Shown here: in pieces, positions 1 to 5,443 of the stretch
Numbering within the stretch: the stretch's first letter is position 1
How the letters are laid out: each line of letters starts with the position of its first letter
Notes under the pieces: generated by a model
What the model saw: only the letters and a program-made list of their open reading frames with translations
The model's database searches: none
Told to the model about the DNA's origin: nothing
Made by a program: the position numbers and the translations under genes
Source: Microcaldota archaeon
Lineage (GTDB): Archaea; Micrarchaeota; Micrarchaeia; Micrarchaeales; Micrarchaeaceae
Assembly: GCA_021791775.1 (NCBI GenBank)
Contig: JAJYVY010000035.1
Coordinates: 1 to 5,443, forward strand
Direction of reading: 5' to 3'
Length of the DNA stretch: 5,443 nucleotides

Positions 1-1805
1 TCAGGTTCTTAGGACAGAACGTTAACAATCCGTTGGTGCAGGATGTCGGTTCTTCATTTATAAGCAAAATGATAATGGTAGACAGCCTGATTGTAAAGAG
101 ATCCGAGATAAGCCCGATGGTAAAGATGGGGGCTTACAAGTGCAGCTACTGCGGCGCGACCTACAAGGTGAGATCCGGTAAGGACGAGCTTCCAGAATTT
201 TGCCTCAGTTGCAAAAGGCGCTCATTGAAGCAGGTGGCGGAAGAGTCAGAATTCATAAACTTGCAGAAAATCGCGGTGCAAGACCCCCTTGAGAAGCTCA
301 GGGGCAGTGCGCCTACATGGCAGCTTGAGGTTTGGCTTGAAGATGATCTTGTTAATACCGTCATACCGGGAGACAGGATAGAGCTTACGGGCGTGCTCAG
401 GATACGGCCCAGAAGAAACACCAGAGGAAAAGTCGAGAGGGATATATATGCGATGTTCCTTGATGCTGTGTCGATAGTGCCGAAGCAGAAGGAGTTTGCA
501 GAGCTGCAAATAAGCGCCGATGATGAAAGGATTATAAGGGAGTTGGGCAAGGACCCGAAAATATTCGAAAAGATTGCAAAGTCTGTCGCGCCGTCTATAT
601 TCGGCTATGACGAGATAAAGAAGGCTGTTACGTTGCAGCTTTTCGGCGGCACTCCGGGAAAGACACTGATAGATGGAGGAATGATAAGGAGCGATATGCA
701 CATACTGCTCATAGGGGATCCTGGAAGCGCAAAGACGAGGATACTGCAATCGGTAGCCAGGTTGGTGCCGAAAGGGATATATGTAAGCGGAAAATCTGTA
801 ACTGGTGGCGGGATGACAGCCATTGCAGAGAGGGATGACTTCTCTGAGGGGGGCTGGACCTTGAAGGCGGGGGCGCTGGTTTTGGGAAGTGGCGGAACTG
901 TAGCCATAGACGAGTTCGATAAGGTAAATGATGACGACAAAGCCGCATTGCACGAGGCATTGGAATCTCAAACGATAAGCGTGGCAAAGGCCGGGATAAT
1001 CGCGACGTTCAATGCCAAGACTGCCGTACTCGCTGCCGCGAACCCGAAGTTCGGAAGGTTCGATCCCAACAAGTATCCTGCTGAGCAATTCGACATTCCT
1101 CCGACTCTTCTGTCAAGGTTCGACCTTATTTTCCCTATAAAAGATGTCATGGACGAGGATCTTGACAGGAGCATAGCAAAGCATATACTAATGCAGCATG
1201 TCGCATCTGGAGCAGAGCTTTCTGATATAAAAGAGCACGAGCAGGTAGAAAAGCCCCCGATAGATGGAGAGATGGTGAGGAAGTATATCGCCTACGCGAA
1301 GAAGACAGTCGTGCCCATGCTCTCCGCAGATGCCTCTAAAAGAATACAGGATTACTACATAGAGCTTAGGAAGATAGGAGCAAAACAAGGAGCTACGCCG
1401 ATAACTCCGAGACAGATAGAGGGCCTAATCAGAATGGCAGAGGCGAGCGCGAAGGCGAGACTGTCTGGCACTGTGGAGGTACCGGATGCCGAAACCGCAA
1501 TAGCGCTCAACGAATTCATGCTCAAGACCCTTGCAGTAGACAGAGGCGGCAGAATAGACATAGACACGATAATGACAGGCATGCCAAAAGAGAAAGTGGA
1601 GAGGATGACTACTGTTTTAGCCCTTATCAAGAAGCTGGAGGGTGAGGAGGGAGTAGCAAAGATGCAGAGGCTTCTCGAGGAAGCCGAAAAGGCTGGGATG
1701 GATGCCGCTTCTGTAAACAGATATGTGATAGAGTTGGAGAGGAGTGGCGATGTATTCAGACCTAGAGCCGGAGTAATAAAAATAATAAGGCACGAAAACG
1801 AATAG
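1..1805 (+). CDS. mcm: MCM replicative helicase (5' end outside window)
   Basis: This is the ATP-driven 3'-5' DNA helicase that unwinds the archaeal replication fork as a hexameric ring. The frame is open to the left edge (first full codon at base 3) and already aligns with the MCM N-terminal region there. TTG at 33 and GTG at 36 are therefore not taken as starts; roughly 100 residues (A subdomain) should lie upstream. Numbering from base 3 gives 600 residues. They show a zinc site C47/C50 and C67/C70, the N-terminal hairpin region about 135-147, Walker A GDPGSAKT at 238-245, Walker B AIDEFDK with D303/E304, the presensor-1 hairpin lysine at about 329, sensor-1 AAANPKFGRFD with N347, the arginine finger in LLSRFDL (R372), sensor-2 TPRQ (R470), and a C-terminal winged helix at about 520-595. 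All ATPase residues are intact. The stop is TAG at 1803-1805. The next gene follows closely on the same strand, so co-transcription is possible. Confidence 0.97.
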   Translation, partial: RFLGQNVNNPLVQDVGSSFISKMIMVDSLIVKRSEISPMVKMGAYKCSYCGATYKVRSGKDELPEFCLSCKRRSLKQVAEESEFINLQKIAVQDPLEKLRGSAPTWQLEVWLEDDLVNTVIPGDRIELTGVLRIRPRRNTRGKVERDIYAMFLDAVSIVPKQKEFAELQISADDERIIRELGKDPKIFEKIAKSVAPSIFGYDEIKKAVTLQLFGGTPGKTLIDGGMIRSDMHILLIGDPGSAKTRILQSVARLVPKGIYVSGKSVTGGGMTAIAERDDFSEGGWTLKAGALVLGSGGTVAIDEFDKVNDDDKAALHEALESQTISVAKAGIIATFNAKTAVLAAANPKFGRFDPNKYPAEQFDIPPTLLSRFDLIFPIKDVMDEDLDRSIAKHILMQHVASGAELSDIKEHEQVEKPPIDGEMVRKYIAYAKKTVVPMLSADASKRIQDYYIELRKIGAKQGATPITPRQIEGLIRMAEASAKARLSGTVEVPDAETAIALNEFMLKTLAVDRGGRIDIDTIMTGMPKEKVERMTTVLALIKKLEGEEGVAKMQRLLEEAEKAGMDAASVNRYVIELERSGDVFRPRAGVIKIIRHENE

Positions 1806-1808
1806 GTG
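1805..1808 (+). promoter_or_regulatory. Candidate Shine-Dalgarno GGTG before an ATA codon
   Basis: GGTG at 1805-1808 overlaps the last base of the mcm stop codon. It matches the archaeal anti-SD (GGAGGTGAT complement) over four bases and sits five bases before ATA at 1814, which is in frame with the presenilin-like gene. If used, it would add 11 residues to that protein. A competing weak site is AGG at 1838-1840, six bases before TTG 1847. The match is short, so this is only suggestive. Confidence 0.3.
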
Positions 1809-1846
1809 TTGCGATACCCTTTAGAGTCATAGAGACCAGGCAGACA

Positions 1847-2800
1847 TTGCAGATTATTGTTATGTTCATCATCGTTCAGTTCTTCGGCCTGCTGCTTGCG
1901 AGCCTTGTATTCTCTGGGGCTACATACCAACAGGTAAGAAGCACGGAAGTCATTTCCTCGGCCTTAAACGTACTTTTCTATATCGGTTATATAATAATCT
2001 TCGCGGCGGTGCTTCTCCTCATACTCAAAATCTACAAGGGAAGCAAGGTGCTAATCATCCTTGAAGGAGTGGTGATATTCATATCCTCTTTCTTCGTTTT
2101 CCTTATAATAAGCGGGGAGGTGACGAGCCTGCTTCTGTTTTCCATCGCAGGATTACAGATAACTGCAAATTTCGTTTTGGCGATTGCTGGCGCAGCAATA
2201 CTCATATTGGCGAAGAATAGGTGGAAGTACCTAAGGAATACCGCGGCGATAATTGCAAGCGCAGGGGTAGGGGTGATCCTGGGTATAAGCTTTGGCTTCA
2301 TCGCCTCGCTTCTATTTATGGCGATTGTGGCATTGTACGATTTCATCGCGGTTTTCATAACCAAGCACATGATAACTTTGGCTGAGGCCGCGGTATCGAA
2401 CAACCTTGCACTCCTTGTAGGAGTAGATGAATACGAAGCGCTGCCAAAGAGCAACTTCTCTGCGGCAGAGTTGAACGAATATGATAAAGAGACAAAGGGG
2501 ATTAGGAAGGGGATAATCGCTAAGTTATACAATCGCGGGATGGTAACCGTTTCTGCGCGATCGATGCTCGGCACCGGGGACCTTGCAATCCCTCTCATGG
2601 TGGCGGTATCCGCATATGGCGCGCATCTTAATTTCGTGCTCAGCTTTTTCATAATCGGCGGGGCGGTGCTTGGCCTATATGCCACAACACTAATATTGAA
2701 AAAATATAAGAGGGCGCTCCCTGCGATCCCACCGCTGCTCGCCGGGGTACTTGTAGGGATAGGTGCGTATATAGCGGTGTTCGGTATTTCCGCTCTTTGA
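1847..2800 (+). CDS. Presenilin/signal-peptide-peptidase-like GxGD intramembrane aspartyl protease
   Basis: This is a polytopic membrane protease of the presenilin/SPP homologue family (archaeal PSH, A22-type), which cleaves transmembrane helices with two membrane-buried aspartates. Numbered from TTG 1847 (317 residues), the YD motif is Y164-D165 followed by TKHMITLAEA, typical of archaeal PSH. The GxGD motif is GTGD at 242-245, and the PAL-type motif reads ALPAIPP with PAI at 292-294. Both catalytic aspartates (D165, D245) are present. Hydrophobic segments lie near 2-21, 40-61, 67-89, 93-122, 132-172 (two helices), 236-258, 262-284 and 290-315, consistent with about nine helices. The loop between the catalytic helices is about 60 residues, much shorter than in animal presenilins. 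The start is uncertain: there is no ATG or GTG upstream in frame. TTG 1847 is the first standard codon, ATG 1862 would cut into the first helix, and the frame stays open back to 1766. It follows mcm and precedes a secreted protease. Substrates are unknown. Confidence 0.9.
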   Translation: MQIIVMFIIVQFFGLLLASLVFSGATYQQVRSTEVISSALNVLFYIGYIIIFAAVLLLILKIYKGSKVLIILEGVVIFISSFFVFLIISGEVTSLLLFSIAGLQITANFVLAIAGAAILILAKNRWKYLRNTAAIIASAGVGVILGISFGFIASLLFMAIVALYDFIAVFITKHMITLAEAAVSNNLALLVGVDEYEALPKSNFSAAELNEYDKETKGIRKGIIAKLYNRGMVTVSARSMLGTGDLAIPLMVAVSAYGAHLNFVLSFFIIGGAVLGLYATTLILKKYKRALPAIPPLLAGVLVGIGAYIAVFGISAL

Positions 2801-2810
2801 GGGCAAAGGC

Positions 2811-2818
2811 TTTATAAT
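2811..2818 (+). promoter_or_regulatory. TATA box for the secreted Lon-like protease gene
   Basis: TTTATAAT directly follows a purine-rich GCAAAGG stretch that could serve as a BRE. Archaeal transcription normally starts about 25 bases after the TATA centre, which here predicts a start near 2838-2845, at or just before the ATG at 2845. No Shine-Dalgarno sequence is visible between them, so the transcript is probably leaderless. The box begins ten bases after the presenilin-like gene stops. Confidence 0.65.
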
Positions 2819-2844
2819 TTTGCAGAGAATAAGTCTTTGGTTTT

Positions 2845-4695
2845 ATGAGATATTCTAGCATAGCTGCCATGCTGATTTTATCTATGCTCATTCCGGGGCT
2901 TGCAGCTGCCGCCATACCCATAGGGAGCTCTCACATACACGCTCCGGCTGTTGATCTTTCACAGAATGTGGGGGCGCTCACAAATATATCAGTAGTGATT
3001 ACAAGAGGCAACGGGTTCGTCAATATAACAGGGCCTGCTGAAATTGCCTCCAACACCAGGGCATCTGCTCTCGCAGCTGCAAAATACGCTGCTGCGTATC
3101 TGGGGCTGAATTTCAGCGATTATAACTTCACTTACACCATAGCTGACATCGGGGCGAATGTATCTGGACCTAGTGCGGGCGCAGCCATGACCGTCATAGC
3201 CATATCCGCATTGTCGCATAAGCCACTGCTTACGAATTTCACGATGACCGGCACCATAAACAACGGAAGCATAGGTGCAGTTGGAGGGGTTTATGATAAA
3301 GCTTCTGCAGCGCAGCTTGGTGGCATGAAGTTCATACTTGTACCGGCCGTATCGCCAGGAAGCCTGGAGAACGAGCTCTATTATCTTGTGCAGGGTAGGT
3401 TCGGCTTGCCACTTGTTCAGGTAGCCACAGTGGCAGCTGCTTTGCAATATGCGTATGGCATCGAATCCCCCTATGGATCTCAGACCAATTTCACATTTTA
3501 TACAAACTACCAAGTCCAATCTATACCGTATGCGAACATAACATGCAGCAATAGCTGCGACAGCTCCTTGTTCTACCCGCTCGCAAATTTCACATTTAGG
3601 AATACACAATCGGTTATATCGCAGCTCTCTTTGCCTGGTTTCGCTGCTGCGCGTTCTCAGATGCAGGAAGTGCTGAACCAAAGCATGGCGGTGGCGGCAA
3701 AAGGTTATTTCTATACTGGAGCGGACTTCAGCTTCCTCGACTACATAAATGCATTCTTCTTCGCAAATAGCGGAGCCACAGTAAACCAGGGGCTGAGCGT
3801 TCTGCAACAGATAAACAGCACATGCAGTTCACTTGCTCCGCCGCCTTTGACAATGCAGAACTACGAATGGGTAACTCAAGGCGAGCTCAGGCAGGCTTGG
3901 GGTTCGTTCACAGCAAACAGCACCATCTCCATCTATAATGTTAGCTCTTTCGATAGCGACCAGGTCCTTGAGTCGCTCTACTCTGCGGCTGAGGCGAAAG
4001 CATGGTGCAATGCGGCAGGTTACATATACGGCAGCTTTGGCTCTGGCGGCACGCCGGCAACAGTTTCGCAGGCATTAAAAGGGGTAGCAGATACCAGAAT
4101 AGCGCGTGCTTCCGCATATGGAAACAACCTTTATATCGCTACGGCAGAACAGGCGTACGCCAAAGGCAATTACCCGCTTGCGGTGCTTGATTCGGATTAT
4201 GCGTATGCAGAGGGGAGCGCGAACATGTACTCTGGGGAGAACACCTCGACTCTAATATCCATGACGGGGTCGCTTGCATTGAGCCAGAATGCGACATACG
4301 GGGCCTGGCCGACGCAATTCGACAATGAGGCTTTGTTCTATGTGCAACAATCCAGAATGGCGACCAACTCTACCGTTGCCCACAATTATGCGTATCAGGC
4401 TTACAGCACTGCGCTTCTTGGCTACCTGCTGAGCAATGACACACGCGTTATATACCAGAACCTTATTCCTGGACAACCTACAACAACCTCGGTGCAGACG
4501 CCAATAGGGATAGGAAGGGCTCTGGCATTCGGGCTTTATCTATTCTTGTGGATAGTGGTTCTGATGCTGGTGGTGGTGCTAATACTCACAGTTGTGATTC
4601 TTTACTTCATAATCGGACCACGAGGAAAGCCGAAGAGGGGGAAGAGAAAGGCAGGTACAAGGAAGCGCCGCGCAAGGAGGAGAAGGCGCCAATAG
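2845..4695 (+). CDS. Secreted, membrane-anchored Lon-like (S16) Ser-Lys protease
   Basis: This 616-residue protein is a predicted archaeal serine protease of the COG1750 type. It has a Lon proteolytic domain without an AAA+ ATPase domain, so hydrolysis should not need ATP. Residues 1-22 form a signal peptide (hydrophobic core, then GLAAAAI). The S16 domain spans about 45-205: the nucleophile is S110 in SGPSAGAAM, and the general base is K152 in GGVYDKASAA after the Lon-like pattern TGTINNGSIGAVGG. The 42-residue Ser-Lys spacing is close to the 43 of Lon. Residues 206-553 are an uncharacterised ectodomain; its second half is alanine/tyrosine-rich and helical, with one TPR-like unit near 427-455. 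A transmembrane helix lies at about 557-590, then a 26-residue tail with 16 Lys/Arg, so the tail should be cytoplasmic and the protease domain outside. Eighteen N-X-S/T sequons and only four cysteines (C234, C238, C327, C388) lie before the helix. It has its own promoter. The natural substrate is not inferable. Confidence 0.9.
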   Translation: MRYSSIAAMLILSMLIPGLAAAAIPIGSSHIHAPAVDLSQNVGALTNISVVITRGNGFVNITGPAEIASNTRASALAAAKYAAAYLGLNFSDYNFTYTIADIGANVSGPSAGAAMTVIAISALSHKPLLTNFTMTGTINNGSIGAVGGVYDKASAAQLGGMKFILVPAVSPGSLENELYYLVQGRFGLPLVQVATVAAALQYAYGIESPYGSQTNFTFYTNYQVQSIPYANITCSNSCDSSLFYPLANFTFRNTQSVISQLSLPGFAAARSQMQEVLNQSMAVAAKGYFYTGADFSFLDYINAFFFANSGATVNQGLSVLQQINSTCSSLAPPPLTMQNYEWVTQGELRQAWGSFTANSTISIYNVSSFDSDQVLESLYSAAEAKAWCNAAGYIYGSFGSGGTPATVSQALKGVADTRIARASAYGNNLYIATAEQAYAKGNYPLAVLDSDYAYAEGSANMYSGENTSTLISMTGSLALSQNATYGAWPTQFDNEALFYVQQSRMATNSTVAHNYAYQAYSTALLGYLLSNDTRVIYQNLIPGQPTTTSVQTPIGIGRALAFGLYLFLWIVVLMLVVVLILTVVILYFIIGPRGKPKRGKRKAGTRKRRARRRRRQ

Positions 4696-4696
4696 T

Positions 4697-4706
4697 TTTA
4701 TAAATA
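4697..4706 (+). promoter_or_regulatory. TATA box for the zinc-ribbon/aEF1B operon
   Basis: TTTATAAATA begins two bases after the protease gene stops. Counting about 25 bases from its centre predicts a transcription start near 4725-4729, leaving a leader of roughly 10-14 bases before ATG 4739. This gives the translation pair its own promoter, separate from the protease gene. Confidence 0.65.
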
Positions 4707-4730
4707 AAACACAGCAAAATCTTAACCTAT

Positions 4731-4735
4731 GTGAT
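4731..4735 (+). promoter_or_regulatory. Weak Shine-Dalgarno GTGAT before the zinc-ribbon gene
   Basis: GTGAT matches the 3' part of the archaeal SD consensus GGAGGTGAT and lies three bases before ATG 4739. It would sit in the short predicted leader. The match is only five bases. Confidence 0.35.
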
Positions 4736-4738
4736 AAC

Positions 4739-4906
4739 ATGCCAGTACTACCAGGAAAGACATGCATATCTTGTGGCAGGCTCACCAGCGAGTATACGGA
4801 GTTCAAATGCCCAAAGTGCGGAAATGGGACGATAATAAGATGCCACCATTGCAGAGAGATAACAAACATATACAAATGCCGGGAGTGCGGATTTGAGGGG
4901 CCTTGA
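4739..4906 (+). CDS. Small archaeal Zn-ribbon RNA-binding protein (COG2888-type)
   Basis: This 55-residue protein contains four CxxC knuckles: C9/C12 (CISCG), C24/C27 (CPKCG), C35/C38 (CHHC) and C47/C50 (CRECG). Eight cysteines could bind two zinc ions. This is the signature of the archaeal family annotated as predicted Zn-ribbon RNA-binding protein with a function in translation, the family of Haloferax HVO_2753. The usual length is 55-60 residues, so it is complete. The start is ATG 4739; the only nearby alternative ATG (4729) meets a stop at once. Its stop codon TGA (4904-4906) shares its final A with the ATG of the aEF1B gene, so the two are surely co-transcribed and probably translationally coupled. 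This pairing recurs in archaea and supports a ribosome- or elongation-linked role, though the exact function is not settled. No signal peptide or membrane segment is present. Confidence 0.93.
   Translation: MPVLPGKTCISCGRLTSEYTEFKCPKCGNGTIIRCHHCREITNIYKCRECGFEGP
4895..4900 (+). promoter_or_regulatory. Shine-Dalgarno GAGGGG deciding the aEF1B start
   Basis: GAGGGG lies inside the last codons of the zinc-ribbon gene, five bases before ATG 4906. Its position supports ATG 4906, within the TGATG overlap, over the in-frame TTG at 4903, which would leave only a two-base spacer. Confidence 0.6.
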
Positions 4907-5154
4907 TGTCTAAAGTCGCGATTGTATTTAAGATATACCCTGTTGCTGGCAGAGTGGATGAAGTGATGAGCAGGATAAAAGATGCACTTAAGCCGGCTGC
5001 GATGCAGGCTGACGATGTGGCTTTCGGGATAAAGGTCATAAAAGCACGGTTCGTATTTGATGATTCTGAGGGTACGGCGTCTTCCATCGAAGAGCAGATG
5101 AAGAAAATTGATGGGGTTAGTGAAGTGGAGGTTGAGGAAGAAAGTCTCATCTGA
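4906..5154 (+). CDS. ef1b: Archaeal translation elongation factor 1-beta (aEF1B)
   Basis: This is the guanine-nucleotide exchange factor that recycles aEF1A from its GDP to its GTP form during elongation. The 82-residue protein is near the usual archaeal length of about 85-90 and corresponds to the catalytic C-terminal domain of eukaryotic eEF1B-alpha. It has a ferredoxin-like fold: strand SKVAIVFKIYP, helix 16-29, the FGIKVIKARFVF strand at 40-51, an acidic turn DDSEG, helix 58-67, and the family's ending IDGVSEVEVEEESLI. ATG 4906 is chosen over TTG 4903 because of the TGATG overlap with the zinc-ribbon gene and the correctly spaced GAGGGG. The stop is TGA at 5152-5154. The tight link to the zinc-ribbon gene fits joint expression with the translation machinery. 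Confidence 0.95.
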   Translation: MSKVAIVFKIYPVAGRVDEVMSRIKDALKPAAMQADDVAFGIKVIKARFVFDDSEGTASSIEEQMKKIDGVSEVEVEEESLI

Positions 5155-5158
5155 ACCC

Positions 5159-5176
5159 CGCCCATTGATGAGGGCG
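5159..5176 (+). other. Small GC hairpin after aEF1B
   Basis: CGCCC (5159-5163) can pair with GGGCG (5172-5176) around an eight-base loop, starting five bases after the aEF1B stop. It could mark the transcript 3' end or be chance. No T-run follows, so it does not look like a standard intrinsic terminator; archaeal termination usually relies on T-rich tracts rather than hairpins. Confidence 0.25.
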
Positions 5177-5198
5177 AGTTAGAGAGCCACTATAAGCA

Positions 5199-5208
5199 TT
5201 TATAAAAG
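5199..5208 (+). promoter_or_regulatory. TATA box for the Rad50/SMC-like gene
   Basis: TTTATAAAAG ends 22 bases before ATG 5231. A start about 25 bases after its centre falls at about 5228-5231, on the ATG itself. With no Shine-Dalgarno sequence in between, a leaderless message is predicted. Confidence 0.65.
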
Positions 5209-5230
5209 CTTCCCGATAATGTAGATTGAA

Positions 5231-5443
5231 ATGATAACAGAGATTGTGCTTCGTAATTGGAAGGCTCATGAGAGGACTTCTTTATCTTTCCAGAAGGGTG
5301 TAAATGTACTTATAGGAATAATGGGCGCTGGAAAAAGCTCTGTTATGGATGCGATATCTTTTGGCCTGTTCGGTACGTTCCCAGCGCTCAAGCAGAGGAG
5401 GATCAAAACCGAGCAGCTCCTAAAAAGCAGGCCTCAGAAGGAG
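5231..5443 (+). CDS. Rad50/SMC-like ATPase, N-terminal fragment (runs off window)
   Basis: The first 71 residues of an ABC-type ATPase of the SbcC/Rad50/SMC superfamily are present. Members tether and process DNA ends or organise DNA through a split ATPase head and long coiled coil. Visible are the opening strand MITEIVLRNWKAHERTSLSF, matching the Rad50 pattern of a short strand, an N-[FW]-x-x-H turn and a second strand, then Walker A GIMGAGKSS at 29-37 (K35, S36), followed by VMDAISFGLFGTFPALKQRR. The usual Rad50 Walker A reads GxNGSGKS; here the Asn position is Met31. The Q-loop, coiled coil, zinc hook, signature motif and Walker B lie beyond the window, so Rad50 proper cannot be told from a related SMC-like ATPase. 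No mre11 gene lies immediately upstream. ATG 5231 is the only sensible start: the TATA box is correctly placed and the Rad50-type first strand begins directly. Confidence 0.85.
   Translation, partial: MITEIVLRNWKAHERTSLSFQKGVNVLIGIMGAGKSSVMDAISFGLFGTFPALKQRRIKTEQLLKSRPQKE

Noticed and set aside
33..38. TTG/GTG at the left edge as the true start of mcm
   Set aside because: The frame is open upstream to base 3 and the residues there already fit the MCM N-terminal domain. A start here would remove the A subdomain, so the gene is taken as cut by the window edge.
246..1088. 280-codon open frame on the minus strand inside mcm
   Set aside because: It is wholly antisense to a well-conserved MCM core. 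Its translation is rich in Arg, Tyr, Cys and Ser with no recognisable motif, and it has no promoter or ribosome site. It is a shadow of the mcm codon bias.
1772..1790. A/T-rich stretch at the end of mcm as a promoter for the presenilin-like gene
   Set aside because: It codes for the conserved C-terminal residues of the MCM winged helix (VIKIIR) and has no good TTTATA core, so co-transcription with mcm is the simpler reading.
2032..2685. 217-codon minus-strand frame opposite the presenilin-like gene
   Set aside because: It lies opposite the conserved YD and GxGD motifs and shows no domain. It is explained by the plus-strand codon pattern.
2989..3807. 272-codon minus-strand frame opposite the S16 protease
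   Set aside because: It is antisense to the catalytic domain, rich in Cys/Arg/Tyr, and has no motif or promoter.
4579..5165. Minus-strand frames opposite the zinc-ribbon and aEF1B genes
   Set aside because: Both small plus-strand proteins are recognisable families with a coherent promoter, SD and stop/start overlap. The antisense frames show nothing recognisable.
5155..5230. Possible small RNA or tRNA in the gap after aEF1B
   Set aside because: The 76-base gap holds only a five-pair hairpin and a TATA box. There is no cloverleaf, no TTCRA box and no CCA end.

Overview
The window looks like a piece of an archaeal chromosome. It carries an archaeal-type MCM helicase, an archaeal aEF1B with its partner zinc-ribbon protein, a presenilin-like GxGD protease, a secreted Lon-like (S16) protease and the start of a Rad50/SMC-like ATPase. 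TTTATAA-type TATA boxes lie about 24-34 bases before three start codons, as expected for TBP/TFB promoters. Arginine is written mostly AGG/AGA and isoleucine often ATA. A DPANN lineage such as Micrarchaeota would fit this gene mix and the compact layout, but that placement is an inference and was not tested.

Layout: all six genes are on the + strand and tightly packed. (1) Bases 1-1805 hold the mcm gene, whose 5' end lies outside the window. (2) About 1814/1847-2800 encodes a polytopic presenilin/signal-peptide-peptidase homologue with no ATG at its likely start. (3) 2845-4695 encodes a signal-peptide-bearing, membrane-anchored S16 Ser-Lys protease with a glycosylation-rich ectodomain and a very basic cytoplasmic tail. 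(4) 4739-4906 is a 55-residue four-CxxC zinc-ribbon protein, too short for a default ORF cutoff. (5) 4906-5154 is aEF1B, joined to it through a TGATG stop/start overlap. (6) 5231 to the window end is the N-terminus of a Rad50/SMC-like ATPase. No stretch over 300 bases lacks a gene. I saw no tRNA, rRNA, CRISPR array, insertion sequence or long repeat.

Functionally there are three blocks: DNA replication (mcm), membrane proteolysis (the GxGD and S16 proteases side by side) and translation elongation (zinc ribbon plus aEF1B), followed by a repair-type ATPase. The protease pair is the most interesting part. A protease whose catalytic domain lies outside the membrane, next to an intramembrane aspartyl protease, is the arrangement needed for two-step regulated intramembrane proteolysis. 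No substrate can be named from the sequence.
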